Of a stretch of DNA of 64,000 nucleotides, positions 8,602 through 17,402 are shown piece by piece; within the stretch, counting starts at the first letter, position 1, and each line of letters opens with the position of its first letter. The notes beneath the pieces are model-generated. The model was not told where the DNA came from. It was given only the letters and a program-made list of their open reading frames with translations, and made no database searches. The DNA is taken from positions 3,968,001 to 4,032,000 of the forward strand of contig NZ_FMIC01000002.1 of the NCBI RefSeq assembly GCF_900091625.1. The letters are read 5' to 3'. The position numbers were made by a program, and so were the translations under genes. This DNA comes from Micromonospora peucetia (GTDB taxonomy: Bacteria; Actinomycetota; Actinomycetes; Mycobacteriales; Micromonosporaceae).

Positions 8602-9717
8602 ATGACACCTCCGCACAACTACCTGGCGGTCATCAAGGTCGTCGGCATCGGTGGCGGCGGCGTCAACGCCGTCAACCGGATGATCGAGGTTGGGCTCAAG
8701 GGCGTCGAGTTCATCGCGATCAACACCGACGCGCAGGCGCTGCTCATGAGCGACGCCGACGTGAAGCTCGACGTCGGCCGTGAGCTGACCCGTGGGCTCG
8801 GCGCCGGCGCCAACCCCGACGTCGGCAAGAACGCCGCCGAGGACCACCGCGACGAGATCGAGGAGGTGCTCAAGGGCGCCGACATGGTCTTCGTGACCTG
8901 CGGCGAGGGCGGCGGCACCGGCACCGGCGGGGCGCCCGTGGTGGCGAACATCGCCCGCAAGCTTGGCGCGCTGACCATCGGCGTGGTCACCCGGCCGTTC
9001 TCGTTCGAGGGCAAGCGCCGCCAGGTGCAGGCGGAATCCGGAATAGACGAACTGCGCAACCAGTGCGACACGCTGATCGTCATCCCCAACGACCGGCTGC
9101 TGGCGCTGGGCGACCGCAACATCAGCATGATGGACGCGTTCCGCACCGCCGACCAGGTGCTGCTCTCCGGTGTCCAGGGCATCACCGACCTGATCACCAC
9201 GCCGGGTCTGATCAACCTGGACTTCGCCGACGTCAAGAGCGTGATGAGCGGTGCGGGCAGCGCGCTCATGGGCATCGGCAGCGCGCGCGGCGAGAACCGT
9301 GCCGTCGAGGCGGCCGAGGCGGCCATCTCCAGCCCGCTGCTGGAGCAGAGCATGGACGGCGCGCGCGGCGTGCTGCTCTCCATCGCCGGCGGGTCGGACC
9401 TGGGCCTGTTCGAGATCAACGACGCGGCCCAGCTGGTCACCGACGCGGCCCACCCGGACGCCAACATCATCTTCGGCGCCGTCATCGACGACGCCCTCGG
9501 CGACGAGGTGCGGGTCACCGTCATCGCGGCGGGCTTCGACGGGGGCACGCCGGCGTACAAGGCTGCCGAGCAGCCCCGTAAGAGCAACCAGAACCAGCCG
9601 TCGCAGTCGAGCACCCCGGTCGCGCCGCCGGCCACCATGCCGGCCCCGCAGCAGTCGCCCCGCCGGGTCCTCTTCGACGACGTCGACGTGCCCGACTTCC
9701 TCAAGAACGGTTCCTGA
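8602..9717 (+). CDS. ftsZ: Cell division tubulin homologue FtsZ
   Basis: GTPase that polymerises into the Z-ring. It is 371 aa, typical for actinobacteria. It shows the N-terminal nucleotide fold ([15 protein letters not shown]), the tubulin signature [11 protein letters not shown] (about residues 109-119), the synergy-loop region [11 protein letters not shown], a Q/P-rich linker and a conserved C-terminal peptide [10 protein letters not shown] that binds SepF. AGGA (8592-8595) lies 6 nt before the ATG. It has its own promoter upstream. yggS follows after 9 nt; the pgeF/yfiH gene found here in Streptomyces is absent. Confidence 0.98.
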   Translation: MTPPHNYLAVIKVVGIGGGGVNAVNRMIEVGLKGVEFIAINTDAQALLMSDADVKLDVGRELTRGLGAGANPDVGKNAAEDHRDEIEEVLKGADMVFVTCGEGGGTGTGGAPVVANIARKLGALTIGVVTRPFSFEGKRRQVQAESGIDELRNQCDTLIVIPNDRLLALGDRNISMMDAFRTADQVLLSGVQGITDLITTPGLINLDFADVKSVMSGAGSALMGIGSARGENRAVEAAEAAISSPLLEQSMDGARGVLLSIAGGSDLGLFEINDAAQLVTDAAHPDANIIFGAVIDDALGDEVRVTVIAAGFDGGTPAYKAAEQPRKSNQNQPSQSSTPVAPPATMPAPQQSPRRVLFDDVDVPDFLKNGS

Positions 9718-9726
9718 GCCGCGCCG

Positions 9727-10473
9727 ATGAACGACAGCCCAGCCACGGTGCGCCCGGACCGGCGCGCCGAGATCGCGGCCGGCCTGGCCGGCGTACGGTC
9801 CCGGGTCGCGGACGCCTGTGCCGCCGCGGGACGGGACGACTCCGAGGTCACCATGATCGCGGTGACCAAGACCTACCCGGCCGGGGACGTGGTGGCCCTG
9901 GCCGGGCTCGGCGTCGTCGACATGGGGGAGAACCGCGACCAGGAGGCGTCCGTCAAGGCGGCCGAGGTGGCCGCGGCCGGGGTGACTCCCCGGTGGCACT
10001 TCATCGGGCAGTTGCAGCGCAACAAGGCCCGGTCGGTGGTCCGCTACGCCGACGTCGTGCACTCGGTCGACAGTGTCCGGCTGGCCCGGGCGTTGGACGC
10101 GGCGTCGGCGGCGACGCGGGACCGGCCGCTGGAGGCGCTCATCCAGGTGAGCATCGACTCCGACGCGGCCCGGGGCGGTGCACTGCCGGGCTCGGCCGAC
10201 CCGGGTGCCGGGCTCGACGCGGTGGCCGAGGCGGTGGCCGGTGCGGAGGCCCTGCGGCTGACCGGCCTGATGGCGGTGGCGCCGTTGGGCTGGGAGCCGG
10301 AGCGGGCGTTCGCCCGGCTGGCCGAGGTGGTCGCCGCGTTCCGCGCGGTCCATCCGGGAGCCACCGCGCTCTCCGCCGGGATGAGCGGCGACCTGGAAAT
10401 CGCGATCCGGTACGGCGCGACACATGTCCGCGTCGGCAGCGCGTTGCTCGGAATGCGTCCCACGCTGCGGTAG
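9727..10473 (+). CDS. yggS: YggS-family pyridoxal phosphate homeostasis protein
   Basis: A 248-aa single-domain PLP-binding TIM-barrel protein (YggS/YlmE/PROSC family) involved in vitamin B6 homeostasis. The PLP lysine lies in MIAVTKTYPAGDV (about residue 49); other motifs are GENRDQE, WHFIGQLQRNKAR and LSAGMSGDLEIAI. It is usually found between ftsZ and sepF in Gram-positives, as here. The ATG lies 9 nt after ftsZ, so it is probably cotranscribed. A promoter-like AT-rich stretch follows the stop. Confidence 0.92.
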   Translation: MNDSPATVRPDRRAEIAAGLAGVRSRVADACAAAGRDDSEVTMIAVTKTYPAGDVVALAGLGVVDMGENRDQEASVKAAEVAAAGVTPRWHFIGQLQRNKARSVVRYADVVHSVDSVRLARALDAASAATRDRPLEALIQVSIDSDAARGGALPGSADPGAGLDAVAEAVAGAEALRLTGLMAVAPLGWEPERAFARLAEVVAAFRAVHPGATALSAGMSGDLEIAIRYGATHVRVGSALLGMRPTLR

Positions 10474-10494
10474 CCTGACTGCGAGAAGCAAATT

Positions 10495-10507
10495 ACAACT
10501 GTGTTGT
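10495..10507. promoter_or_regulatory. ACAAC-TGT-GTTGT palindrome upstream of sepF
   Basis: A 5-bp inverted repeat with a 3-nt centre lies in an unusually AT-rich 25-bp patch between yggS and sepF, about 160 nt before the sepF start. It looks like an operator for an unidentified regulator, or part of a sepF promoter. No clear -35/-10 pair can be assigned. The rest of the 191-bp gap shows nothing I can name. Confidence 0.35.
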
Positions 10508-10664
10508 TTGAGGGAGCGGCGTCCCGTTGTCGGGGGTCGTGGCGCGCGACGCGAATCGCGTGCCAGGGGATTGCCGTTCCACTCCGGTGGGCAGAAGTTG
10601 TCCACTCGCGACAAGCGACACGGCACGGGGGCGCGTGCCGCACGGCGGACGGGAAGGGCGCGGG

Positions 10665-11360
10665 ATGGGTGCACTGCGCAAGGCGGGGGTCTGGCTCGGT
10701 CTGGTCGAAGAGGACGACGAGCGGGCCTACGACGACGGTGGCTACGACAAGGGTGGCTACCGCGATTCGCGTTACCGGCAGAGCCGGTACTCGGAGGAGT
10801 TCGCCGACGAGGACGAGGACGACTCCGAGGAGCCGCCGGCGCCCCGGTCCCGGCTCGGTGACCGCGGCCGGCTCTCCGAGCGTGCCGCCGCCCGGACGGC
10901 CGACGCCGAGCGGGGCGACACCGAGCGCCCGGAGCGGGTCGAGCGGTCGAGTGTCCGCTCCATCACCCGGCCGTCCGCCGGTGACACCTCGGGCGCGCTG
11001 AGCTACCACACCCGCGACAACCTGGCCCTGGCGCCGCAGGCGCAGCCCAGGGAGCGTGCGGTGCTCGCCGAGGAGGAGCAGCGCTACCAGATCACCACGC
11101 TGCACCCCACCACCTACCGCGAGGCACGCACCATCGGTGAGCACTTCCGCGACGGCGTGCCGGTGATCATCAACCTCACCGAGATGGACGAGGCGGACGC
11201 GCGCCGACTTGTCGACTTCGCCGCCGGCCTCGCGTTCGGGCTGCGGGGTACGATCGAGCGCGTGACCAATCGGGTGTTCCTGCTCTCACCGGCCAACGTC
11301 CAGGTCACCGCGGAGGACAAGGCCAAGATCGCCGAGGGCGGCTTCTTCAGCCTGAGCTAG
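10665..11360 (+). CDS. sepF: Cell division protein SepF
   Basis: FtsZ-binding membrane anchor of the Z-ring. I chose the ATG at 10665 because GGAAGG (10652-10657) lies 7 nt upstream and the protein then starts [14 protein letters not shown], the amphipathic membrane-binding helix of SepF; the frame is open 46 codons further but that extension lacks family features. It is 231 aa: helix, a Tyr/Gly/Asp-rich disordered linker (about residues 20-120), then the SepF core with [33 protein letters not shown] and the C-terminal GFFSLS. yggT and divIVA follow. Confidence 0.95.
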   Translation: MGALRKAGVWLGLVEEDDERAYDDGGYDKGGYRDSRYRQSRYSEEFADEDEDDSEEPPAPRSRLGDRGRLSERAAARTADAERGDTERPERVERSSVRSITRPSAGDTSGALSYHTRDNLALAPQAQPRERAVLAEEEQRYQITTLHPTTYREARTIGEHFRDGVPVIINLTEMDEADARRLVDFAAGLAFGLRGTIERVTNRVFLLSPANVQVTAEDKAKIAEGGFFSLS

Positions 11361-11390
11361 CCCCGCCCGACCCGAGGGACGTCGCCTGCC

Positions 11391-11696
11391 GTGTTGTCGA
11401 TCGTGCTGCAAGTGCTGTATCTGGTGCTCTACTTCTTCCTGCTCTTCCTGTTGGCCCGTTTCGTCCTGAGCGCCGTTCTCCAGTACGGCCGCCGCTGGCA
11501 GCCGGGGCGCGGGGCGGCGGTCGGGCTGGAAATCGTGTGGAGCGTCACTGATCCCCCTCTCAACGCGTTGAGGCGTGTGATCCCTCCGTTGCGAATTGGT
11601 ACCGTGAGCATCGACCTGGCCTCACTTGTGCTCCTGGTTATCCTGTTCGTGCTGATGGAGTTCGTGTTGAGGCGGTCGATCATCGGCACCGTCTGA
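11391..11696 (+). CDS. YggT-family membrane protein
   Basis: A 101-aa protein with two hydrophobic segments (about residues 3-28 and 74-94) around the family motif [18 protein letters not shown]. YggT proteins regularly accompany sepF and divIVA in Gram-positive bacteria, but their biochemical role is not settled. The GTG start follows GAGGGAC. The stop overlaps an in-frame upstream ATG of divIVA (TGATG at 11694). Confidence 0.9.
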   Translation: MLSIVLQVLYLVLYFFLLFLLARFVLSAVLQYGRRWQPGRGAAVGLEIVWSVTDPPLNALRRVIPPLRIGTVSIDLASLVLLVILFVLMEFVLRRSIIGTV

Positions 11697-11740
11697 TGAC
11701 CGACGCGCTTTCGCGGCCGCAACTGACCCGAGGAGTTTCG

Positions 11741-12544
11741 ATGCCGCTGACCCCGGCCGACGTCCACAACGTCGCCTTCAAAAAGCCGCCGATCGGCAAG
11801 CGGGGGTACGACGAGGAGGAGGTCGACGCTTTCCTGGACGAGGTCGAGCGTGAGCTTGCCCGTCTCATCGAGGAGAACAACGAGCTGCGTGCCCAGGTGG
11901 AGCGTGGCGGCCGTGGTGGCGCCCCCGCCGGCCCCGGCGGCGACGTCCGTCTCGCGGCGGAGCTCAACGACGTCAAGGCCCAGCTCGACCGGGTGCAGCG
12001 CGACAAGGCGGCGGCCGAGCAGGCGGCCCGTGCGATGCAGGCCGAGCTGGAGCAGGTCCGTTCCGCCGGTGGCCCGGCGGTTGGCGCCGACGGCGAGCAG
12101 CAGGCGCTGCGGGTGCTGATGATGGCCCAGCGGACGGCCGACGACCACGTGTCGGACGCTCGTCGCGAGGCCGACCAGTTGCTCACCGAGGCCCGTTCCA
12201 AGGCCGAGGAGGTCACCCGCGAGGCCCGCGCCAAGGCCGACGCCCTGGAGCGCGACGCCCGCCAGCGGCACCAGGAGGCCATGGGCGGCCTGGACGCCAA
12301 GCGCACCGCCCTGCAGAAGCACATCGAGGAGCTCAAGCAGTTCGAGCGCGAATACCGCACCCGGCTCAAGGCCTACCTGGAGAGCCAGCTGCGTGACCTC
12401 GACGGCCGCGGCCAGGGCCTGGATGTCGAGATGACCCGTGGTGGTGAGGGCACCCGGGCCGTCGGCGGCAACGGGCTGGCCACCGCCGGTCTCGCCGGCT
12501 CCTACAGCGCCACTCGCTCCGGAGCCCTCGAAACCGGTCGCTGA
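11741..12544 (+). CDS. divIVA: Polar growth / division protein DivIVA (Wag31)
   Basis: Coiled-coil protein that marks negatively curved membrane and organises polar growth in actinobacteria. I chose the ATG at 11741 because it gives the canonical start [20 protein letters not shown] and has GAGGAG just upstream. A second in-frame ATG at 11696, overlapping the yggT stop, would add 15 residues and put a tail on the membrane-inserting N-terminus. The product is 267 aa: lipid-binding domain (1-60), a glycine-rich break near residue 75, a long coiled coil rich in Glu/Arg/Ala (85-215), and a Gly/Ser tail. A terminator hairpin follows. Confidence 0.96.
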   Translation: MPLTPADVHNVAFKKPPIGKRGYDEEEVDAFLDEVERELARLIEENNELRAQVERGGRGGAPAGPGGDVRLAAELNDVKAQLDRVQRDKAAAEQAARAMQAELEQVRSAGGPAVGADGEQQALRVLMMAQRTADDHVSDARREADQLLTEARSKAEEVTREARAKADALERDARQRHQEAMGGLDAKRTALQKHIEELKQFEREYRTRLKAYLESQLRDLDGRGQGLDVEMTRGGEGTRAVGGNGLATAGLAGSYSATRSGALETGR

Positions 12545-12549
12545 TCCAC

Positions 12550-12587
12550 AGGTCGGCGGCCGTCGTCCCCATGACGGTCGCCGACCT
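12550..12587 (+). terminator. Interrupted hairpin after divIVA
   Basis: AGGTCGGC (12550-12557) pairs with GCCGACCT (12580-12587), and the inner CCGTC pairs with GACGG, leaving an 8-nt loop. The 13-bp stem begins 5 nt after the divIVA stop and probably ends the transcript. A TAGCCT -10-like box (12587-12592) for the next gene starts at its end. Confidence 0.65.
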
Positions 12588-12620
12588 AGCCTCATCAGCA
12601 CGACGCGGTGGGGGTGAGCC

Positions 12621-13238
12621 GTGATAGTCGCCAGTCTCCTGCTCATCCTCGCTGCGGTGGTGCTGCTGGTGCTCGGCCTGGCCGGTGGCTCCAGCGTTTT
12701 CCTGACCATCTCCATCGCGGCCAGCCTGTTGGCCGCCGTCGCGCTGGTCGCGGGCGCCCGCCAGGCGGCTGCGGACCGGGCGGCGGATCCGGACAGGCCG
12801 GGGTGGCGATTCCGTCAGGCGACCCGTCCGGCCGGGCCGGCCTCCACCGGCGGACCGCCGGCGGAGCCGGAGATCCCCGTCCAGCACGTTCCTTCCACGG
12901 TCGACGTCGACGGCACCGGGTGGCGGCAACCACCCGGGCCGCCGGTGACCGACGGCGACGTACCGGCCGCCACACCAGGGGCCGGCCCGGCCGTGTCGTA
13001 CGACAGCGCGCCGCCCGTGCAGGACGTCACGCCGATCGAGGCCGCCCGGGTGGCCCGCCTCGACGCCGAGGTGCGGGTGGTCGACGGGCGGCCCCACTAC
13101 CACCTGGCCGACTGCGGCTATCTCACCGCGCGGGAGCACGAGCCGCTGCCGGTGGCCGAGGCCGTCGAACTCGGCTTCACCCCGTGCGCCCGCTGTGCGC
13201 CCGACACCGCGCTGCTCGGCGACGCCGGTCAGATCTGA
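12621..13238 (+). CDS. Membrane protein with C-terminal His/Cys metal-binding-like motif
   Basis: I do not recognise a named family. The 205-aa protein has two closely spaced membrane helices (about residues 2-21 and 24-45), a Pro/Gly-rich linker, and a compact C-terminal domain with YHLADCGYL and later PCARCAP. The H-x3-C...C-x2-C spacing suggests a small zinc site. The GTG start follows GGGGGTGA. A TAGCCT box about 30 nt upstream is a candidate promoter. It begins a group with the DUF167 and antiporter genes. Confidence 0.75.
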   Translation: MIVASLLLILAAVVLLVLGLAGGSSVFLTISIAASLLAAVALVAGARQAAADRAADPDRPGWRFRQATRPAGPASTGGPPAEPEIPVQHVPSTVDVDGTGWRQPPGPPVTDGDVPAATPGAGPAVSYDSAPPVQDVTPIEAARVARLDAEVRVVDGRPHYHLADCGYLTAREHEPLPVAEAVELGFTPCARCAPDTALLGDAGQI

Positions 13239-13256
13239 GCGGCGGGACGGGTTCCC

Positions 13257-13556
13257 ATGAACGACACGCTGACCGTCGCGGTCCGGGTGAAGCCCGGCTC
13301 GGCGCGGGCCCGCGTCGGCGGCTGCTTCGACGGGCCACACGGGCCCGCCCTCGTGATCGCGGTGAACGCCCCGGCCGTGGACGGGCGGGCCACCGAGGCG
13401 GCCCGGCGGGCGCTGGCCGGCGCGCTGGGCGTACGGCCGGCCGTGGTCTCGCTGCGGGCCGGCGCGGCCAGCCGCGACAAGCTCTTCCTGGTCGAGGGCC
13501 CCGCCTCGGAGTTGACCGAGGCGCTGCGCCGGCTGCGCGACGGGGCCGCCGGGTGA
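13257..13556 (+). CDS. DUF167 (YggU) family protein
   Basis: A 99-aa single-domain protein. VAVRVKPGSARARVGG at the start and SRDKLFLVEG near the end match the DUF167/YggU family, a small alpha/beta fold of unknown function. The usual DGKANxAL-like segment appears as DGRATEAARRAL. The stop is part of GTGA, which starts a 9-codon bridge to the antiporter gene. Confidence 0.88.
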   Translation: MNDTLTVAVRVKPGSARARVGGCFDGPHGPALVIAVNAPAVDGRATEAARRALAGALGVRPAVVSLRAGAASRDKLFLVEGPASELTEALRRLRDGAAG

Positions 13557-13582
13557 CGGACGCCGAGGCCGGAAGGCGGTGA
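13553..13582 (+). CDS. Bridging mini-ORF (9 codons), DUF167 to antiporter
   Basis: The GTG overlaps the DUF167 stop. Nine codons (MTDAEAGRR) lead to a TGA that overlaps the antiporter GTG start (GTGA). It could be chance or a ribosome hand-over. It is not one of the dispersed repeat copies. Confidence 0.2.
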   Translation: MTDAEAGRR

Positions 13583-15078
13583 CGCCGGGGCTGGATCTCG
13601 CGCTCCTGCTCGGTGCGGGTGTCCTGCTGGTCGCGGTCGGCGCGGTCCGTTTCTCCACCCGGCTCGGTGTGCCGAGCCTCCTGGTCTACCTGGCCCTCGG
13701 GGTGGCGATCGGGGAGGCGGGGCTGGGCATCCGCTTCGACGACGCCGAGCTGACCCGGACCCTGGGCTTCTGCGCGCTCATCGTGATCATCGCTGAGGGC
13801 GGGCTGACTGCCCGGTGGAGCACCCTGCGCCCGGTACTCGGGCTGGCCGCGCTGCTCTCCACCGTCGGCGTGGTGGTCAGCATCCTGGTCGTCGGTCTCC
13901 TCGTACACCTGTTGCTGGGGTTGGACTGGCGGCTGGCCCTGCTCTATGGCGCGGTGCTCGCCTCCACCGACGCGGCGGCGGTCTTCGCCACGCTGCGCCG
14001 GCTGCGGCTGCCGCCCCGACTGGTGGCCACCCTGGAGGCGGAGTCGGGGATGAACGACGCCCCGGTCGTGCTGCTGGTGGTGCTGCTGTCCCGGGAGGGG
14101 ATCACCCATCCGTGGTGGTACGAGATCTCCCTGGTGAGCTACGAGCTGGGCGTCGGCGCGGCGGTCGGCTTCGCGGCCGGCGTCGGCGGCCGGTGGGCAC
14201 TACGCCGGGCCGCGTTGCCGTCGGCGGGGCTCTACCCGATCGCGGCGGTCGGGCTGACCGTGTTCGCCTACGCCGCCGGTGCGGTGCTGCACGCCTCGGG
14301 CTTCCTCGCCGTCTACGTGGCGGGGGTGGTCCTCGGCAACGCCCGGCTGCCGCACCGGCAGGCGATCCTCGGCTTCGCCGACGGCCTGGCCTGGCTGGCC
14401 CAGATCGGGCTCTTCGTGCTGCTCGGGTTGCTCGTCTCGCCGGGTCGGCTGGGTGCGGCGGTGTTGCCGGCCGTGGTCGCCGGGCTGGCGCTGGTGCTGC
14501 TGGCCCGGCCGCTGTCGGTGGCGGCGTCCGCGCTGCCGTTCCGGTTCGACCTGCGCGAGCAGGCGTTCCTGTCCTGGGCGGGGCTGCGCGGGGCGGTGCC
14601 GATCGTGCTCGCCACCATCCCGCTGTCGGAGCGGGTGCCCGGCGCCGACCGGCTCTTCGACTCGGTCTTCGTGCTGGTGGTGATCTTCACGCTGTTGCAG
14701 ACCGGGACCCTCGGTCCGGTGGCCCGCCGGCTACGGGTGACCGCGCCGGCCGAGGCGACCGAGATCCGGGTGGAGACGGCGCCGTTGGAGCGGATGGGCG
14801 CGGACCTGCTCCAGTTGGAGGTGCCGCCCGATTCCCGGCTGGCCGGGGTGCACGTCGACGAGTTGCGGCTGCCGTCGGGCGCCTCGGTGACGTTGGTGCT
14901 GCGCGACGGGACGGGTGTGGTGCCCGGCCCGGACTTCCGGCTCAAGACCGGCGACAGCCTGTTGATCGTGGCCACCGCCGGGGTGCGTGACGAGACGGAG
15001 CGGCGGCTGCGGGCCGTCAGTCGCCGGGGCCGGCTGGCCCGCTGGTTTGGCGAGTACGGCCAGGGTCCCGCCGGGTGA
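13579..15078 (+). CDS. CPA1-type K+(Na+)/H+ antiporter with TrkA-C domain
   Basis: A 499-aa integral membrane antiporter of the NhaP2/CvrA type. About 12 membrane segments occupy residues 5-400, with ASTDAAAVFATLRR and AESGMNDAPVVLLV in the transport core (conserved Asp residues) and SWAGLRGAVPIVLA near the end. The cytoplasmic C-terminal ~90 residues (LLQLEVPPDSRLAGVHVDELRLP) form a TrkA-C-like ligand-binding domain, as in potassium/proton antiporters. The GTG start is tied to the preceding mini-ORF. Exact ion specificity cannot be read from sequence. Confidence 0.9.
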   Translation: MTPGLDLALLLGAGVLLVAVGAVRFSTRLGVPSLLVYLALGVAIGEAGLGIRFDDAELTRTLGFCALIVIIAEGGLTARWSTLRPVLGLAALLSTVGVVVSILVVGLLVHLLLGLDWRLALLYGAVLASTDAAAVFATLRRLRLPPRLVATLEAESGMNDAPVVLLVVLLSREGITHPWWYEISLVSYELGVGAAVGFAAGVGGRWALRRAALPSAGLYPIAAVGLTVFAYAAGAVLHASGFLAVYVAGVVLGNARLPHRQAILGFADGLAWLAQIGLFVLLGLLVSPGRLGAAVLPAVVAGLALVLLARPLSVAASALPFRFDLREQAFLSWAGLRGAVPIVLATIPLSERVPGADRLFDSVFVLVVIFTLLQTGTLGPVARRLRVTAPAEATEIRVETAPLERMGADLLQLEVPPDSRLAGVHVDELRLPSGASVTLVLRDGTGVVPGPDFRLKTGDSLLIVATAGVRDETERRLRAVSRRGRLARWFGEYGQGPAG

Positions 15079-15148
15079 TCTGCTAGCGTTCCTTTTGCCC
15101 CGGTTAGGGATGACTCGGGGGCGAACGTCGGTGCGTCGGTGCGGCACG

Positions 15149-15177
15149 TTGTCGTGCGCCTGTACGTTCCGTATTCT
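15149..15177 (+). promoter_or_regulatory. Promoter of the TraR/DksA-like gene
   Basis: TTGTCG (15149-15154), 17-bp spacer, TATTCT (15172-15177) is one of the best -35/-10 pairs in the window. Transcription would start near 15184, giving a ~117-nt leader that contains a terminator-like hairpin. Confidence 0.6.
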
Positions 15178-15193
15178 TGCGAATCTCCGGAGT

Positions 15194-15222
15194 GCGCGGC
15201 CCCGTCGCCGCGCGCCTCTTTT
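15194..15222 (+). terminator. Hairpin with T-tract in the leader of the TraR/DksA-like gene
   Basis: GCGCGGC (15194-15200) pairs with GCCGCGC (15207-15213) around CCCGTC, and is followed by GCCTCTTTT. It is the only hairpin plus T-run terminator I see in the window. It lies after the antiporter gene but also downstream of the TTGTCG/TATTCT promoter, so it could attenuate the next gene. Confidence 0.6.
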
Positions 15223-15300
15223 GTACCTGGGGGCGCCGATGTCGGCGGCCCCTGTCCAGGTGCCGCGGACCACCGCGGTTCCGTGGCCGAGGGAGCGACG

Positions 15301-15720
15301 ATGGCGAAGCCAGCCGACACCAGGACCGCCGGCCGGAAGCCGGTGGCGAAGGCCACCCGCAGCGCGGCGGAGACCGAGAAGATCCGGGCGGCCCTGGCGG
15401 CGCGGCGTGACGAGTTGCGCGCCGAGTACGATCAGACGCTGAGCGAGATCACCGAGCTGCAGCGCGACCGGCTGACCGACTCGGCCGGGGACGACCAGGC
15501 CGACACCGGGACCAAGACGTTCGAGCGTGAGCAGGAGATCTCACTCGCCAACAGCATCCTGGAACGGATCACGCAGGTCGAGCGGGCGTTGGAACGACTC
15601 GACGAGGGTGGCTACGGCTGGTGCGAGCGGTGCGGCAACCCCATCCCGGTGGAGCGGCTCGCCGCCTTCCCGTCGGCCACGCTCTGCGTGACGTGCAAGC
15701 AGCTGGAGGAGCGGCGCTGA
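15301..15720 (+). CDS. TraR/DksA-family zinc-finger protein
   Basis: A 139-aa protein of the DksA/TraR superfamily, whose members bind the RNA polymerase secondary channel or act as zinc-finger regulators. The ATG at 15301 has GAGGGAG (15289-15295) 5 nt upstream; an open frame further up is non-coding leader. It has a Lys/Ala-rich start, a long coiled coil (about residues 22-105) with an acidic stretch SAGDDQADTG, and a C4 zinc finger, C108-x2-C111 and C129-x2-C132. lspA and rluD follow, as in other actinomycetes. Confidence 0.88.
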   Translation: MAKPADTRTAGRKPVAKATRSAAETEKIRAALAARRDELRAEYDQTLSEITELQRDRLTDSAGDDQADTGTKTFEREQEISLANSILERITQVERALERLDEGGYGWCERCGNPIPVERLAAFPSATLCVTCKQLEERR

Positions 15721-15753
15721 GGCCCGCTCCCCGGCGGCCATGGGAGGCGGCGC

Positions 15754-16419
15754 GTGAGCGCCGCCGCGAGCGTCGATGGGGAGCAGATGTCCGAAGCACC
15801 GCCCGCCGGGCCCGGCAGCGCTGAGCCGGGTGCCGGCAGCGTCGAGCCGAGGGCCGGCACGTCCCACCGCCGGGCCGTCGCCATCCTGTTCGGCATTGCG
15901 CTGACCGCGCTCGTGGCCGACCTGGTCACCAAGCACCTCGCCCTGAGCGCCCTGGAGGACCGGGAGCCGGTCAGGCTGCTCGGCGGCGCGGTCTACCTCA
16001 GCCTGATCCGCAACAGCGGCGCGGCGTGGGGCCTCGGTTCCGACTACACCTGGATGTTCACGCCGATCATCCTCGGGGTGGTCGGCTGGATCCTCTGGAT
16101 GACGCTGCGCCTGCGCTCGCTGCCCTGGGCGATCTCGCTGGGCCTGGTGCTGGGTGGTGCGCTGGGCAACTTCGCCGACCGGATCTTTCGCGCCCCGGGC
16201 TGGTTCGTCGGGCACGTGGTGGACATGATCAGTGTCTTCGCCCCGTACGGCCGGGTGTTCCCGGTGTTCAACCTGGCCGACAGCGCCCTGGTCTGTGGCG
16301 TGTTGCTCGCCCTCCTGCTGGAACTGACCGGCCGGCAGCGCGACGGCAGCCGGATCGGCAAGGACGAGACCACCGACGAGGCGGCGCGAGTCGACGCCGG
16401 GCAGCGGGGGCGGGCATGA
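15754..16419 (+). CDS. lspA: Lipoprotein signal peptidase LspA
   Basis: Membrane aspartyl protease that removes signal peptides from diacylglyceryl-modified prolipoproteins. The GTG at 15754 has GGGAGG 6 nt upstream; an alternative ATG at 15787 also has a site (GGGGAG). From the GTG it is 221 aa with four membrane segments. The catalytic aspartates are D142 (GNFADRIF) and D176 (FNLADSALV), and RNSGAAWG is also conserved. The stop overlaps the rluD start (ATGA). lgt, the preceding enzyme of the pathway, is at 53978. Confidence 0.95.
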   Translation: MSAAASVDGEQMSEAPPAGPGSAEPGAGSVEPRAGTSHRRAVAILFGIALTALVADLVTKHLALSALEDREPVRLLGGAVYLSLIRNSGAAWGLGSDYTWMFTPIILGVVGWILWMTLRLRSLPWAISLGLVLGGALGNFADRIFRAPGWFVGHVVDMISVFAPYGRVFPVFNLADSALVCGVLLALLLELTGRQRDGSRIGKDETTDEAARVDAGQRGRA

Positions 16420-17360
16420 CCGCCGCCTTCGCCGCCGGCGGCGACCACCGTTCCCTGCCCGTGCCCGACGGCCTCGACGGCACCCGCCTCGACCAGGCCG
16501 TGTCCCGGCTGTTCGGGCTCTCCCGCACCGCCGCCGCGGCCCTGGTCGACGCCGGAGACGCGCTGGTCGACGGGGTGGTCCGGGCCAACTCCTACAAGGT
16601 CAAGGCCGGCACCTGGCTGGAGGTGACCCTGCCCGCGCCGACCGCCCCGCCCACCGTGGTGCCGCAGGCGGTCCCCGGGCTGCGGGTGGTGTACGCCGAC
16701 GACGACATCGTGGTGGTGGACAAGCCGGTCGGCGTCGCGGCCCACCCGAGCCCCGGCTGGACCGGCCCGACGGTGATCGGCGCGCTGGCCGCCATCGGGC
16801 ACCGCATCTCGACCAGCGGCGCCGCCGAGCGGCAGGGCGTGGTGCACCGGCTCGACGTGGGCACCACGGGCATCATGGTGGTGGCCAAGAGCGAGCAGGC
16901 GTACACCGCGCTGAAGCGGGCGTTCAAGTACCGCGAGGTGGAGAAGCGCTACCACGCGGTGGTGCAGGGGCACCTCGACCCGCTGCGCGGCACCGTGGAC
17001 GCCCCGATCGACCGGCACCCCACCCACGACTACCGCTGGGCGGTGGTCTCCGGCGGCAAGCCGAGCATCACCCACTACGACACCGTGGAGGCGTTCCCGT
17101 CGGCGAGCCTGGTCGACGTCCGGCTGGAGACCGGGCGCACCCACCAGATCCGGGTGCACTTCTCCACGCTGCGCCACCCGTGCGTGGGCGACCTCACCTA
17201 CGGCGCCGACCCGACCCTGTCGGCCCGGCTCGGCCTGACCAGACAGTGGCTGCACGCCCGGTCGTTGAGCTTCCTGCACCCCCGTACGGGGGACGAGGTG
17301 CACTTCGTCAGCGACTACCCTGACGACCTGGACCGCGCGCTCGAGATCCTGCGCGACTGA
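16416..17360 (+). CDS. rluD: RluD-family 23S rRNA pseudouridine synthase
   Basis: A 314-aa RNA-modifying enzyme. The N-terminal S4 RNA-binding domain (about residues 22-75, [16 protein letters not shown]) is followed by the catalytic domain with [13 protein letters not shown]147 of HRLD is the expected nucleophile. [11 protein letters not shown] is the second signature. The lspA-rluD pair is standard in Gram-positive bacteria and here overlaps by 4 nt. The exact uridine target is inferred from family only. Confidence 0.94.
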   Translation: MTAAFAAGGDHRSLPVPDGLDGTRLDQAVSRLFGLSRTAAAALVDAGDALVDGVVRANSYKVKAGTWLEVTLPAPTAPPTVVPQAVPGLRVVYADDDIVVVDKPVGVAAHPSPGWTGPTVIGALAAIGHRISTSGAAERQGVVHRLDVGTTGIMVVAKSEQAYTALKRAFKYREVEKRYHAVVQGHLDPLRGTVDAPIDRHPTHDYRWAVVSGGKPSITHYDTVEAFPSASLVDVRLETGRTHQIRVHFSTLRHPCVGDLTYGADPTLSARLGLTRQWLHARSLSFLHPRTGDEVHFVSDYPDDLDRALEILRD

Positions 17361-17402
17361 GCGTCGTCCCGTCCGAGACGATCCGACGAGAGGGCCCCGC
17401 CC

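Noticed and set aside
10527..10664. Extended N-terminus of SepF
   Set aside because: The 46 extra codons lack family sequence; the ATG at 10665 has a ribosome site and gives the conserved amphipathic helix.
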